38,511 nucleotides of DNA from an uncultured Paenibacillaceae bacterium (GTDB taxonomy: Bacteria > Bacillota > Bacilli > Paenibacillales > DA-C8): assembly GCA_937957685.1 (NCBI GenBank), contig CALGAO010000002.1:1-38511 (forward strand), given 5' to 3'. Made by a program: the position numbers and the translations under genes. The notes beneath the pieces were generated by a model. It did no database searches. It saw only the letters and a list, made by a program, of their open reading frames with translations, and was not told the DNA's origin. Positions 8,171-16,855 of this stretch are shown here, in pieces (the stretch's first letter is position 1; each line of letters begins with the position of its first letter).

Positions 8171-8330
8171 CGTTCCCATGTCTCCCCGGAGCACGCGATG
8201 GTGGCATTTTCCAGACCTCTGGACCCATCACTAAATGGAATTCTACATCGTTCGCGCAATTCCTCCTGCGTTCAACAGAACGCTTCCTGCAAAAAAGATC
8301 GGAATAGGAATGATGCCTTAGGAAATATGT

Positions 8331-8367
8331 AGCAGGAATAATGCCTCCCAGAAATGGAAGGCATCAC
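8331..8367 (-). other. Stem-loop between ymfJ and ymfK
   Basis: On the minus strand ATGCCTTCC pairs with GGGAGGCAT (one G-T pair) around ATTTCT. No T run follows, so it is more likely a processing or stability element than a terminator. The 205-bp gap contains no convincing gene. Confidence 0.4.
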
Positions 8368-8375
8368 CTGACCGT

Positions 8376-8627
8376 TTATTTCTGATCGACCAGCTTCACC
8401 ATGAGTCTGGCGATCGTCTTGCGCTCTTCCTCCGTGCCAACATCCCATAATAATTTCAGAATGCGTTCTTCTTCATTTTTCGGGTCCACCTTCTCGTTCA
8501 GGAACTCACCGATCTGGTAAGCCAGCTTGGAGATGGTCTCATCGCTGAGTCCGGCAGCCTGGGCCTGATTGACACGCTCTGCCAGAAAGGCTTTCCATTT
8601 GTCGAAGGTTTCAAGAACGGTGCTCAT
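8376..8627 (-). CDS. ymfJ: DUF3243 family protein YmfJ
   Basis: 83-residue soluble, helical protein with many charged residues, close in length to Bacillus YmfJ. Function unknown in the family. The ATG has GGAGG seven bases upstream. The conserved features visible are FDKWKAFLAERV at the start and LLWDVGTEEERKTIARLMVKL near the end. It keeps the ymfI-ymfJ-ymfK order. The 5' leader contains a 9-bp inverted repeat (8643-8686). Confidence 0.9.
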   Translation of the reverse strand: MSTVLETFDKWKAFLAERVNQAQAAGLSDETISKLAYQIGEFLNEKVDPKNEEERILKLLWDVGTEEERKTIARLMVKLVDQK

Positions 8628-8642
8628 GCGTGTGCCTCCTTA

Positions 8643-8686
8643 TTCAAGAGTATTTATAAACAGTCGTAATATTCGCAACTCTTGAA
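8643..8686. other. 9-bp inverted repeat in the ymfJ leader
   Basis: TTCAAGAGT (8643-8651) and ACTCTTGAA (8678-8686) are perfect complements separated by 26 AT-rich bases. In the transcript the inner arm would end four bases before the ribosome binding site of ymfJ, so the structure could influence ymfJ translation or be a protein binding site. Confidence 0.4.
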
Positions 8687-8733
8687 GGATTTATACCGCA
8701 GGCACTATGGTATTGAGCGGCATCGGCCCCGGA

Positions 8734-9489
8734 CTAGGTCAACCATCCGCCGTTGGGGCTGATGATCTGGCCGGTGATATAGCCGGATTCGGGCTTCGAC
8801 AGGAAATAGACCAGCGAGGCGATCTCGTCCGGCTCGGCGAATCGTCCGACCGGGATCTCCTCCATCAGCGCCTTCCGTTCCTCCTCGCTCAGATGGCGGA
8901 TCATCGCCGTGTCCACCACGCCCGGAGCCACCGCATTCACCGTCACCCCGGATGGCGCAAGCTCCTTCGCCAGCGCCTTGGTGAAGGCATTCATCCCGCC
9001 CTTGGCCGTCGAATACAGCACCTCACAGGAAGCGCCCGTCAGCCCCCAGACGGACGATACGTTGATGATCCGGCCGAACCGCTGTGAGACCATGCGTCCC
9101 ATGAAAGCCTGAGTCACCAGAAACATGCCCTTCAGATTGACATCCATCACGTCATCCCAGATCTCCTCGGTGACATCGGCCAGCATGCCGTAATGGGCGA
9201 CGCCCGCATTGTTCACCAGGATATCCGGCATCAGATTCTCCGACTCCAGCCTTTCCTTCATCAGCTGGATCTGCTCGCGTGAGCGCAGGTCGGCGGCGAT
9301 GGTGTACACCCGGCCGCCAAGCTTCGCGCACTCACTTGCCGTCTCCGCCGCCGCTTCATGGGACTGCATATAATGAATGACCACATTCAGGCCATGGGCG
9401 GCGAAGGTTCGCGCCACCGCGGCTCCGATCCCCCTGCTCCCCCCGGTGACAAGCGCTGTTCTCCCCTCTGTTCTTCCGTTCATCTTCAT
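8734..9489 (-). CDS. ymfI: Short-chain dehydrogenase/reductase YmfI
   Basis: 251-residue classical SDR, related in form to 3-oxoacyl-ACP reductase FabG. The Rossmann motif TGGSRGIG is near residue 16, NNAG near 93, catalytic Ser in NVSSVWG, and the Tyr-x3-Lys pair in YSTAKGG; all key residues are present. It would reduce a keto group with NAD(P)H; the substrate is not visible from sequence. Start ATG 9489 has GAAGG five bases upstream; GTG at 9495 and ATG at 9483 are alternatives. It begins eight bases after the stop of ymfH, in the same operon. Confidence 0.88.
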   Translation of the reverse strand: MKMNGRTEGRTALVTGGSRGIGAAVARTFAAHGLNVVIHYMQSHEAAAETASECAKLGGRVYTIAADLRSREQIQLMKERLESENLMPDILVNNAGVAHYGMLADVTEEIWDDVMDVNLKGMFLVTQAFMGRMVSQRFGRIINVSSVWGLTGASCEVLYSTAKGGMNAFTKALAKELAPSGVTVNAVAPGVVDTAMIRHLSEEERKALMEEIPVGRFAEPDEIASLVYFLSKPESGYITGQIISPNGGWLT

Positions 9490-9497
9490 GGTCACCT

Positions 9498-10778
9498 TCA
9501 GCTGCTTGTCACGATGGACACGGACATCCGCTTCATATCGAAATGCTCCCTGATCCGCCTGTTCACGTCGTCCAGCGTCAGGGATTCATAGGCCGGCAGC
9601 AGCTCGAACCAGTCCATGCCGCGGAATTTGAACTTCGTATACTCGTTGCCGATCGTTTCCGGCGAATTCATCATGCGGAGCAATCCGCCGATCTTCTTGC
9701 GCTTGCTGCGCTGGAACGCCTCTTCGCTCACGCCGTGCTCGACGTATCTGGCGATGAAGGACTTCAGCCGCTCCACGAGCAGATCGGGGTCCTTCGTGTC
9801 TCCGCCAATGGCGGAATAGGCGATGTCCCGGTACAGGTTGTATTCCAGCCCGAAATTGTCGGTGATCAGCCCTTCATCGTACAGCGACTGGTAGCTCTCG
9901 GAGCTGGGGCTGAACAGGATATCGAGCATGATCCGGCTGGCCGCTTCCTTGTGCAGGGCGGCTGCTCCCGGCGGCGTCCCATCGATCTCCTTGAAGCCGA
10001 TCAGGCACTTGGGCAAGGCGACGGGCAGCTTCGTCACCTTCCTCTGCTCCGTGACGGGCTCCGGTTCCTGCTCGTAGAATCGCCTGATCTCCCCTTGCCG
10101 ATTGTAGACCTTGGCATCCTGGTTGGCCTTGACCAGCTCGCTGATGCGCTGCGGGTCAACCCCGCCGACGACAAAGACCATCATGTTGCTCGGATGGTAA
10201 AAGGCTTCATGGCATTTGTAGAGCGTCTCCGGCGTGATCCGGCTGATCGATTCGATCGTTCCCGCGATATCGATGCGCACCGGATGCTTCTGGAACAGCG
10301 CGTCCAGCAAGCCGTAATAGAGGCGCCAGTCGGGATTGTCCTGATACATGTTGATCTCTTGCCCGATGATGCCCTTCTCCTTGTCCACGCTCGCCTCGGT
10401 GAAGTAAGGATGCTGGACAAAGTTGAGCAGGGTGGTCAGATTGTCCTCGATGTGATCGGTGGCGGAGAACAGATAGGTCGTCCGGTCGAAGCTGGTGAAG
10501 GCATTGGCGGAAGCGCCCTTGGCGGAAAACTTCTCGAACACGTCGCCATCCGGTTCCTCGAACATCTTGTGCTCGAGGAAATGCGCGATGCCGTCAGGCA
10601 CCTGCACCGGTTCCTCGCCTTCGATCTGGAAGTGGTTGTCGATCGATCCGTAGTGCGTCGTGAACGTCGCATAGGTCTTGCTGAAGCCCGGCTTCGGCAA
10701 CACATACAGCTCGAGGCCATTGTCCAGCTGTTCATAATACAGCGTCTCCTGAACGTGGTCATATCGCAGTTGCTTCAT
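9498..10778 (-). CDS. ymfH: M16 zinc metallopeptidase YmfH (catalytic partner)
   Basis: 426-residue insulinase/pitrilysin family peptidase. The inverted zinc motif HxxEH is present as H66-F-L-E69-H70, with the downstream glutamate in the segment KGIIGQEINMYQDNP (about residue 142). The C-terminal half carries the usual non-catalytic M16 domain. The ATG overlaps the stop of ymfF by one base (TGATG) and has GGAGG nine bases upstream; a GTG one codon earlier is also possible. Because YmfF lacks the metal motif, the two probably form a heterodimer, as known for other two-subunit M16 enzymes. The natural substrate is unknown. Confidence 0.92.
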   Translation of the reverse strand: MKQLRYDHVQETLYYEQLDNGLELYVLPKPGFSKTYATFTTHYGSIDNHFQIEGEEPVQVPDGIAHFLEHKMFEEPDGDVFEKFSAKGASANAFTSFDRTTYLFSATDHIEDNLTTLLNFVQHPYFTEASVDKEKGIIGQEINMYQDNPDWRLYYGLLDALFQKHPVRIDIAGTIESISRITPETLYKCHEAFYHPSNMMVFVVGGVDPQRISELVKANQDAKVYNRQGEIRRFYEQEPEPVTEQRKVTKLPVALPKCLIGFKEIDGTPPGAAALHKEAASRIMLDILFSPSSESYQSLYDEGLITDNFGLEYNLYRDIAYSAIGGDTKDPDLLVERLKSFIARYVEHGVSEEAFQRSKRKKIGGLLRMMNSPETIGNEYTKFKFRGMDWFELLPAYESLTLDDVNRRIREHFDMKRMSVSIVTSS

Positions 10779-12061
10779 CACGATGCGCCTCCCTTGTCGC
10801 GCAGGAAATAGACCGTATCAAGCTCGACGTTCCGGGCGATGTCGACAACCGATCCAAGACCCGTCGCCTGGATCGCCTCGATCAGCTCCTGCTTGCTCCG
10901 CTCCTTGCCGGATAACACCGAGTTGAAGTGATAGCCGATCTGATCAAAGGCCGAATCGTCATTCTCGCGCAGCGAGTTGATGATCATCGCCTTCGTCTTG
11001 CTCAGCTCGTCGTCGCTGACCACCCCATTCCGGATATCCTCCAGCTGCTTGCGGATGATCGATTCCGCCTTCTCCTTGTTCGCGATCTCGATCCCGGTCT
11101 GGATCATCAGCAGGCCCTTGTGCCCGTCGAAACGGGACGAGGCATAGTAGGCGAGGCTGGCCCGCTCGCGAACGTGAATGAACAGCTTCGAGTGGGGGAA
11201 TCCGCCCAGAATGCCATTATAGATCAGCGCAGCAGGATAGTCATCATCCGCATAGGTCACATTGGCCCTAAGGCCCAGGTTGAGCTTGCCCTGCTTCACA
11301 TCCATCCGTTCCACAACTTCCCGCTCCTCGACGTTCCTCCGCTCCTCACGCACGGGGACATAAGGCACGGCGGAGGCTCGGCCCGACAGGCCAAACTTGC
11401 CGTCGAGCAGCGCCTGGACCGCTTCCGGCGTCGTATCGCCCACGATATAGAGATCGATGCTTGCGCACTGCAGCATATCCTCATAGACAGCGTACAGACC
11501 GGCCGGATCGATGTCCTCCAGATCATCCACCCGCCCGAGGGCCAGCAGTCGATACGGCTCATCGCGGCACATCTCGGCGATGCAGCGCTCCGCCGCGTAC
11601 TGGATCTTGTTGTTGACGATCGCTTCGATTCGCTTGCGCAGCGTCTCCTTCTCCGATGTCACGTAGGAGGCCCTGAACGCTCCCTGCTCAAGGACGGGCC
11701 GGGTGACGGTGTCGGACAGGAACTGCAGGGCTGCGTCCAGCAGCGATTCCGATTCGCCGCTGACAAAAGCGTCATTGACGACATCCATGCGCAGGATGAT
11801 GATCTGGTAATTGCCGCGCTTGACGATATCGAATCCGAAGCCGGCTCCGTACAGATCGTCCAGTCGCTCGCGGAACTGCTTCGTCTCCGGATATCGCTCA
11901 TTGCCCCTGCGCAGCACATGCGGAATGAGCGCCGCCCGGGTGACGGTTTCCTCCTTCAACGGAATGCCGATGTACATGGCGATGGAGAACGTCTTGAACT
12001 GCCTCGTCGGCAGCACGTGCAGACGCATCCCATTCCACTCGGCGGTTGAGAAAGTTGGCAT
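10778..12061 (-). CDS. ymfF: M16 family protein YmfF (non-catalytic partner)
   Basis: 427-residue M16 family protein. Where active enzymes have HxxEH it reads LIPHVLRRGNERYP, so it lacks zinc ligands and should be inactive alone; the C-terminal half with the segment FIHVRERASLAYYASS is well conserved and matches the substrate-binding region of M16 partners. ATG 12061 is chosen because GGAGGAG lies six bases upstream and the extended -10 promoter (12085-12093) lies just ahead of it. First gene of the operon ymfF-ymfH-ymfI-ymfJ-ymfK-rodZ. Confidence 0.9.
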   Translation of the reverse strand: MPTFSTAEWNGMRLHVLPTRQFKTFSIAMYIGIPLKEETVTRAALIPHVLRRGNERYPETKQFRERLDDLYGAGFGFDIVKRGNYQIIILRMDVVNDAFVSGESESLLDAALQFLSDTVTRPVLEQGAFRASYVTSEKETLRKRIEAIVNNKIQYAAERCIAEMCRDEPYRLLALGRVDDLEDIDPAGLYAVYEDMLQCASIDLYIVGDTTPEAVQALLDGKFGLSGRASAVPYVPVREERRNVEEREVVERMDVKQGKLNLGLRANVTYADDDYPAALIYNGILGGFPHSKLFIHVRERASLAYYASSRFDGHKGLLMIQTGIEIANKEKAESIIRKQLEDIRNGVVSDDELSKTKAMIINSLRENDDSAFDQIGYHFNSVLSGKERSKQELIEAIQATGLGSVVDIARNVELDTVYFLRDKGGAS

Positions 12062-12084
12062 AGTCATCTCCTCCATTAACTTCC

Positions 12085-12093
12085 ATTCTATCA
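12085..12093 (-). promoter_or_regulatory. Extended -10 promoter of the ymfF operon
   Basis: The minus strand reads TGATAGAAT, an extended -10 (TGnTATAAT with one change). No good -35 is visible at 17 bp. It lies 23 bp upstream of the ymfF start. Confidence 0.5.
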
Positions 12094-12112
12094 CACGACC
12101 GGGCATTGCGGC

Positions 12113-12154
12113 ATAAAAAAAACGAATATTATCCCGATGAAAGAGACATATTCG
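12113..12154 (-). terminator. Intrinsic terminator after sleB
   Basis: CGAATAT (12148-12154 read on minus) pairs with ATATTCG (12123-12129) around an 18-base loop, followed by seven T on the minus strand. It starts 12 bp after the sleB stop and makes sleB a single-gene transcript. Confidence 0.75.
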
Positions 12155-12165
12155 ATGCCAGCGAA

Positions 12166-12957
12166 TCAGATGCAGAAAATATGCTTGCCGATTCGTTTCA
12201 CCTGCTTCCTCGACCAGATCCATTTGGATGTTGCGGTCGCCGGATTGAAGTAGTAGATGCAGCCGCCTGTCGGATCCCAGCCGTTCAGCGCATCGCGCAC
12301 CGCTCTCATCGCGCTCTCATCGGGAGTAAGCCAGATCTGCCCGTCTGCTACCGCCGTGAAGGCTCCCGGCTCGAAAATAACGCCATATATCGTATTCGGG
12401 AAGTTGCTCGATTTGAGGCGATTCAGGATCACCGCAGCCACCGCCACCTGCCCCTCATACGGCTCACCCCGCGCTTCACCATAGACCGCATTGGCCATGT
12501 AGCGCAGCTCCGTCTCCGTCAGTCCCAGATGATTCGAGGCCGTCAAGCTGGCGTTGTTCGCCTTGACCTTGCCGGCGTCGGAGTTGCCCTGAGCCTTGGG
12601 CGGATCGGCCGCGTCATCCTGTCCGGGACTCCATGCCCTGGTCGCTTCCCACAGCTTGAGCTTGGTCTTGCTGCCGGCGATCCCGTCCACCTTCATGCCG
12701 AATTCGCCCTGGAAACGTTTCAGGGCTTGCAGCGTCTGATAACCGAACTCGCCGTCCACCTTGCCATGATAGAAGCCGAGATATTTCAGTCGCCCCTGCA
12801 GCTCCCGCACATCGCTGCCGGTTGCGCCATATCGGATGGTCGCCTTGCTGAATGCCGACTCAGTCCGCGGCGCTGCCCAGAACGGATAGGCACCGGCTAC
12901 TCCCAGAGCGAGCAACGCAAGGCTGATCAGCATCACCAGCAATCGTTTGTTAATCAT
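12166..12957 (-). CDS. sleB: Spore cortex-lytic enzyme SleB
   Basis: 263-residue exported germination enzyme. A hydrophobic signal/anchor segment covers residues 5-24, a peptidoglycan-binding domain about 44-103 (GSDVRELQGRLKYLGFYHGKVDG), a Pro/Ala-rich linker, and the SleB hydrolase domain about 150-263. The catalytic glutamate is expected at E161 in VYGEARGEPYEGQ. The family acts as a lytic transglycosylase on cortex muramic-delta-lactam. Presence of the binding domain separates it from CwlJ. The ATG has AAGGGAG eight bases upstream. A sigma-G-like promoter (12997-13027) fits forespore expression. The usual partner ypeB is not adjacent. Confidence 0.92.
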   Translation of the reverse strand: MINKRLLVMLISLALLALGVAGAYPFWAAPRTESAFSKATIRYGATGSDVRELQGRLKYLGFYHGKVDGEFGYQTLQALKRFQGEFGMKVDGIAGSKTKLKLWEATRAWSPGQDDAADPPKAQGNSDAGKVKANNASLTASNHLGLTETELRYMANAVYGEARGEPYEGQVAVAAVILNRLKSSNFPNTIYGVIFEPGAFTAVADGQIWLTPDESAMRAVRDALNGWDPTGGCIYYFNPATATSKWIWSRKQVKRIGKHIFCI

Positions 12958-12996
12958 GTTAACAACTCCCTTGCCTCATGATGAGCTTGTCATGGA

Positions 12997-13027
12997 TAGT
13001 ATGAGACAAGGGAAATACCGCTATTCG
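12997..13027 (-). promoter_or_regulatory. Sigma-G-like promoter of sleB
   Basis: The minus strand has CATACTA (12997-13003), a perfect forespore -10, and CGAATA (13022-13027) as -35, 18 bp apart. It lies 39 bp upstream of the sleB ATG. SleB is a known forespore (sigma-G) product in Bacillus, which agrees. Confidence 0.72.
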
Positions 13028-13063
13028 CCACCTTCGAGGCGGACTCATCCGGGAGGGGGCAGG

Positions 13064-13093
13064 AAAAGCCGCTTGCCATCAGGACAAGCGGCT
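13064..13093 (-). terminator. Intrinsic terminator after ftsK
   Basis: AGCCGCTTG and CAAGCGGCT form a 9-bp perfect stem around a 9-base loop; the minus strand continues TTTTCC. It lies 21 bp after the ftsK stop. Confidence 0.75.
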
Positions 13094-13114
13094 GCAAACG
13101 GGCTTGCAATCGGT

Positions 13115-15790
13115 TCAGGAACCGACGCGGCGCTGCTGGTATTGCTCCATCGTCATCAGCACTTCACGCGGCTTGCTTCCTTCGTAAGGGCCAACGACGC
13201 CCTTGGCCTCCATCGCATCGATTAACCGCGCGGCACGGGTATAGCCGATGCGCATCCTTCTCTGCAGCAGGGAGACGGAGGCTTGCTTCGCCTCGATCAC
13301 GATCTGCACGGCCTGGTCATACAGCTCATCCTCATGCTCGTCCGGCGTCTCCTGCGCGTCCTCGACCTCCGGCACCAGGTCCGTCCGGTAGCTGACTTCC
13401 TCCTGCTTGCGCACGAAATCGCACACGGCTTCAACCTCCTGATCGGACAGGAAAGCGCCCTGGATGCGAATCGGCTTCGCCGCGCCGACCGGCATGAACA
13501 GCATATCCCCTCTGCCGAGCAGCTTCTCCGCGCCCGCGCTGTCCAGGATGGTGCGCGAGTCGACCTGGGAGGATACGCCGAAGGCGATACGGGAAGGAAT
13601 GTTCGCCTTGATCACGCCGGTGATGACGTCCACGGACGGACGCTGCGTGGCGAGGATCAGGTGGATGCCGGCCGCGCGCGCCTTCTGCGCGATGCGCGTG
13701 ATCGACTCCTCGACGTCGCTCGCCGCCACCATCATCAGGTCGGCCAGCTCGTCGACGATGACCACGATGTAAGGAAGCGGCGCCTGACTGTGGTCTCCGG
13801 ACGCGATCTTCTCCTGGATGAGCGCGTTGTAGCCCTCGATGTTGCGGATGCCGGATCGGGAGAACAGCTCATAGCGCTTCTCCATCTCCATGACGATCTT
13901 CTTGAGCGCCAGCGACGCCCGCCGCGGATCCGTCACCACGGGCGACAGCAGATGAGGGATGCCGTTATAGACGCTGAGCTCCACCATCTTCGGGTCGATG
14001 AGCAGGAACTTGACTTCCGATGGCTTGGCCTTGTACAGGATGCTCGTGATGATGCCGTTGATGCAGACGGACTTGCCTGAGCCTGTCGCTCCAGCCACGA
14101 GCAGGTGAGGCATCTTCGCCAGATTGGCGACGATCGCCTGTCCGCTGATGTCCCGGCCGAGCGCGATCGACAGGCGCGAGGAGGACTCGTGGAAAGCCGG
14201 GCTCTCCATCACCTCGCGCAGCGTCACCACCGAGATCTCGTCGTTCGGGATCTCGATGCCGATCGCGGACTTGCCGGGAATCGGCGCCTCCATGCGAATA
14301 TCCTTGGCGGCGAGGGCCAGCGCGATGTCATCCGTCAGGTTGACGATGCGGCTCACCTTCACGCCGACGTCCGGCTGGATCTCGTAGCGCGTGACCGCCG
14401 GCCCGCGCACCACCTCCAGCACCTTGGCCCGAACGCCGAAGCTCTCCAGGGTTGCTTCCAGCTTGCGCGCATTGGACAGGTAATCCGTCTGCCCGCCCTT
14501 GCCGCCTGCGCCTGACGGCTTGTTCAACAGGCTGAACGGCGGCAGCTGATATGGCCGCTGCTCCTTGACCGGCGCCGGCGTCAGCTGGATGCGAATATCC
14601 GGTTCCTTGCCGGACAGCTTGCCGGACTTCGAAGGCTGAGCTGATTCCGAAGGAGCCTGTGCTTCTGCCAGGACGACAGGATCGTCATCGTCCTCCGGAT
14701 CGGCCTGCCAGGTTTCTCCTGCCGCTTCATGAGCATCCGTGACAGGAGGCTGGTCTTCGTCCTCATCCAGCTCCGCAACCTGTTGCTCCACCCGTTCGAG
14801 GAAATCGCGGAACACCGGCTCCTGCACGTCGCGGCTGGCATAGACGCCGGATACGCCATCCAGCGGCTCGTCCTCCTCCTGCTCGCGATCCTCTCCGACA
14901 TATTCGGCGCGCGCGAAGTCCTCCTGCCAATCGTCGTCGTCGAGCTCATCCTCATCCCGATCTGCCACGTCAGGCTTGTCCCTGTTGTCGGGGAAGAACA
15001 AGGTCATGAAGGCGGACTTCTTCCTCGCCTTACGATGCGGATTGTAGGTCTCCTCGTCGATCAGCACAGGCGGCGGAATGTCGGCATCATCCGGACCATC
15101 GTCATGGGTGTCCGGCGTGATGCGATCCTTCCTGCTGCTGCGGCGCTTCCTGAACAGATCGCTGAAGCGGGCCTTGAGCACCTTGCGCAGATGGGCGAGC
15201 TTGCCGCGCAGCGAGCGAAACATGTCGGTATAGGTGATGCCGGTTATGTATACGAAGCTGATGGCGAACAGCGCGATCACCATCAGGATCGCTCCGATGT
15301 CCGCGAACAGGAAATACAAGAGCCCGTAGCTGACCGCGCCGATCAGCCCTCCGCCGGCATGGGCGCGGTAGGCGGCCTGATCGATCTCCTGCTTCAGCAC
15401 GTACGTCAATTGGTCAAACGGATGACGGATGATCTCCCCTGCCGTATAAGGGAGGCCCTGCGCATGAAACTCATTCATCTGATAAGTAATCAGGACTGCG
15501 ATGACGGCCAGCAGCAGGCCTGACCTTCTCGCAGTCCAACGCTTGGGCCACTTGCGATAGATCATGACATACAAACCGATGTATATGAAAACAAGCGGAA
15601 TGACATATGGCAATCTTCCGGCCAGAAAATAGCAGATCGAACCCAGGCTTCGGCCAACGCTGCCCACTCCCGAGTCCGCCCCGGTGCTGGCCAGCGTGAT
15701 GACCGAGAAGATCAGAAACAGGATACCGTAGACTTCATATTTGAGTGTCTTCTTCACTGTGTTGCGCTTGCGCTTCCTGGATGCGGCCAA
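13115..15790 (-). CDS. spoIIIE: DNA translocase FtsK/SpoIIIE
   Basis: 891-residue membrane-anchored DNA pump that moves chromosomes through the division or sporulation septum. Four membrane segments lie in residues 15-185; an Asp/Glu-rich linker follows (about 225-395); then the alpha-beta motor with Walker A GATGSGKS at 567-574 and Walker B region IVVIVDELADLM; a winged-helix gamma domain ends the protein (about 820-885). The start is TTG 15790 with GGAGG nine bases upstream; the next upstream candidate start codon is upstream of that site. The gene order tepA-ylzJ-spoIIIE matches Bacillus, so spoIIIE is the best name, but the sequence alone does not separate it from a vegetative FtsK. The linker is longer and more acidic than in Bacillus subtilis. 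Confidence 0.93.
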   Translation of the reverse strand: MAASRKRKRNTVKKTLKYEVYGILFLIFSVITLASTGADSGVGSVGRSLGSICYFLAGRLPYVIPLVFIYIGLYVMIYRKWPKRWTARRSGLLLAVIAVLITYQMNEFHAQGLPYTAGEIIRHPFDQLTYVLKQEIDQAAYRAHAGGGLIGAVSYGLLYFLFADIGAILMVIALFAISFVYITGITYTDMFRSLRGKLAHLRKVLKARFSDLFRKRRSSRKDRITPDTHDDGPDDADIPPPVLIDEETYNPHRKARKKSAFMTLFFPDNRDKPDVADRDEDELDDDDWQEDFARAEYVGEDREQEEDEPLDGVSGVYASRDVQEPVFRDFLERVEQQVAELDEDEDQPPVTDAHEAAGETWQADPEDDDDPVVLAEAQAPSESAQPSKSGKLSGKEPDIRIQLTPAPVKEQRPYQLPPFSLLNKPSGAGGKGGQTDYLSNARKLEATLESFGVRAKVLEVVRGPAVTRYEIQPDVGVKVSRIVNLTDDIALALAAKDIRMEAPIPGKSAIGIEIPNDEISVVTLREVMESPAFHESSSRLSIALGRDISGQAIVANLAKMPHLLVAGATGSGKSVCINGIITSILYKAKPSEVKFLLIDPKMVELSVYNGIPHLLSPVVTDPRRASLALKKIVMEMEKRYELFSRSGIRNIEGYNALIQEKIASGDHSQAPLPYIVVIVDELADLMMVAASDVEESITRIAQKARAAGIHLILATQRPSVDVITGVIKANIPSRIAFGVSSQVDSRTILDSAGAEKLLGRGDMLFMPVGAAKPIRIQGAFLSDQEVEAVCDFVRKQEEVSYRTDLVPEVEDAQETPDEHEDELYDQAVQIVIEAKQASVSLLQRRMRIGYTRAARLIDAMEAKGVVGPYEGSKPREVLMTMEQYQQRRVGS

Positions 15791-15847
15791 CGTTCTACAC
15801 CTCCGCACCCATTATAGCACAGAACGAAAACCGGAACATATATTTGG

Positions 15848-16072
15848 TCAATCAAATTTCGGCGCGTAGCGGATGATGCTGCCCGGCATCCATGCCGGAT
15901 TGGTGTAATCATAGGGATTCGGGCTGATCAGCCGGATGATACGCGCCGTGCCATCCCCGAGCATCTCGACCTGCATCGTCACCCCTTCGATGGTGATATC
16001 CCTGCGGGGAGCGATCGTGTTCTCCCAGCCTTCGAAGAACAGTTCCTCCACGGGAACGATCGAATAGATCAT
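15848..16072 (-). CDS. ylzJ: YlzJ-like small protein
   Basis: 74-residue protein of the YlzJ family, function unknown, normally located between tepA and spoIIIE as here. The ATG overlaps the tepA stop in ATGA, which implies translational coupling. No signal peptide or membrane segment is visible; recognisable parts are VPVEELFFEGW near the start and NPYDYTNPAWMPGSII near the end. Confidence 0.85.
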   Translation of the reverse strand: MIYSIVPVEELFFEGWENTIAPRRDITIEGVTMQVEMLGDGTARIIRLISPNPYDYTNPAWMPGSIIRYAPKFD

Positions 16073-16803
16073 GAGACGACGCCTCCCGCCGCCTGCTTCC
16101 TCTCCTCGATGCGCCGGTTCAGTTCCCGCAGCGCCTCCGCCACTCCTCCCACCTGATCGATGAGCCCCTTCTTCACCGCATCCGCGCCGATCACGGTCGT
16201 TCCGATGTCCCGGGTGAGCTCGCCGGTCTTGAACATCAGCGACTTCAGCTCCTCTTCGCTGATCCGCGAATGGTTCAGGATGAATCGGATCACCCTCTCC
16301 TGCATCTTGTCCAGGTATTCGAATGTCTGGGGTACGCCGATCACCAGCCCGTTCAACCGGATCGGATGGATCGTCATCGTGGCGGTTTCCGCGATGATCG
16401 ACCAATCGGCGGATACCGCGATCGGCACGCCGATGCTGTGACCGCCGCCCAGCACGAGCGTGACCGTCGGCTTTGACAGCGATGCGATCATCTCCGCGAT
16501 CGCCAGACCCGCTTCCACATCGCCGCCAACCGTGTTCAGGATGACGAGCACCCCTTCGATCTTCGGATTCTGCTCGGCTGCGACGAGCTGCGGGATGATG
16601 TGCTCATACTTGGTCGTCTTGTTCTGGGGAGGAAGCACCACATGCCCCTCCACCTGACCGATGATCGTCAGGCAGTAGATGTTGGAATCGGCCGAAGTGG
16701 CCACAGTCGTTTGTCCCAGCTGCTGGATGCTCTCGACTGCCGCTGATCGCTTCTTCTCGTCCTCCGGCTGCGTCTCGGCGCTCAAGTAAGGGATCCGGTG
16801 CAT
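16069..16803 (-). CDS. tepA: ClpP-like protease TepA
   Basis: 244-residue ClpP/crotonase-fold protein. The ClpP-like active site is visible as VGGDVEAGLAIAEMI followed by LGGGHSIGVP with the nucleophilic serine, and the histidine-bearing segment TMTIHPIRLNG. In Bacillus subtilis TepA (YmfB) is a forespore-made protease reported to help degrade small acid-soluble spore proteins after germination; an older name refers to protein translocation. Start ATG 16803 is chosen because GGAGG lies seven bases upstream; two upstream ATGs at 16824 and 16809 lack a well-spaced site. A sigma-G-like promoter (16856-16886) lies ahead of it and supports a spore role. Operon with ylzJ. Confidence 0.9.
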   Translation of the reverse strand: MHRIPYLSAETQPEDEKKRSAAVESIQQLGQTTVATSADSNIYCLTIIGQVEGHVVLPPQNKTTKYEHIIPQLVAAEQNPKIEGVLVILNTVGGDVEAGLAIAEMIASLSKPTVTLVLGGGHSIGVPIAVSADWSIIAETATMTIHPIRLNGLVIGVPQTFEYLDKMQERVIRFILNHSRISEEELKSLMFKTGELTRDIGTTVIGADAVKKGLIDQVGGVAEALRELNRRIEERKQAAGGVVS

Positions 16804-16855
16804 GTCCATTCCTCCGCTTCTCATGTTGGTTATGAGCCTGGGCTGATATCTCTCC

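Noticed and set aside
8171..8250. Leader peptide ahead of ymfK (TTG frame of 27 codons, or ATG directly followed by TAG)
   Set aside because: GGAGG is either too close to the TTG or too far from the ATG. The overlap with the ymfK start is suggestive but not enough.
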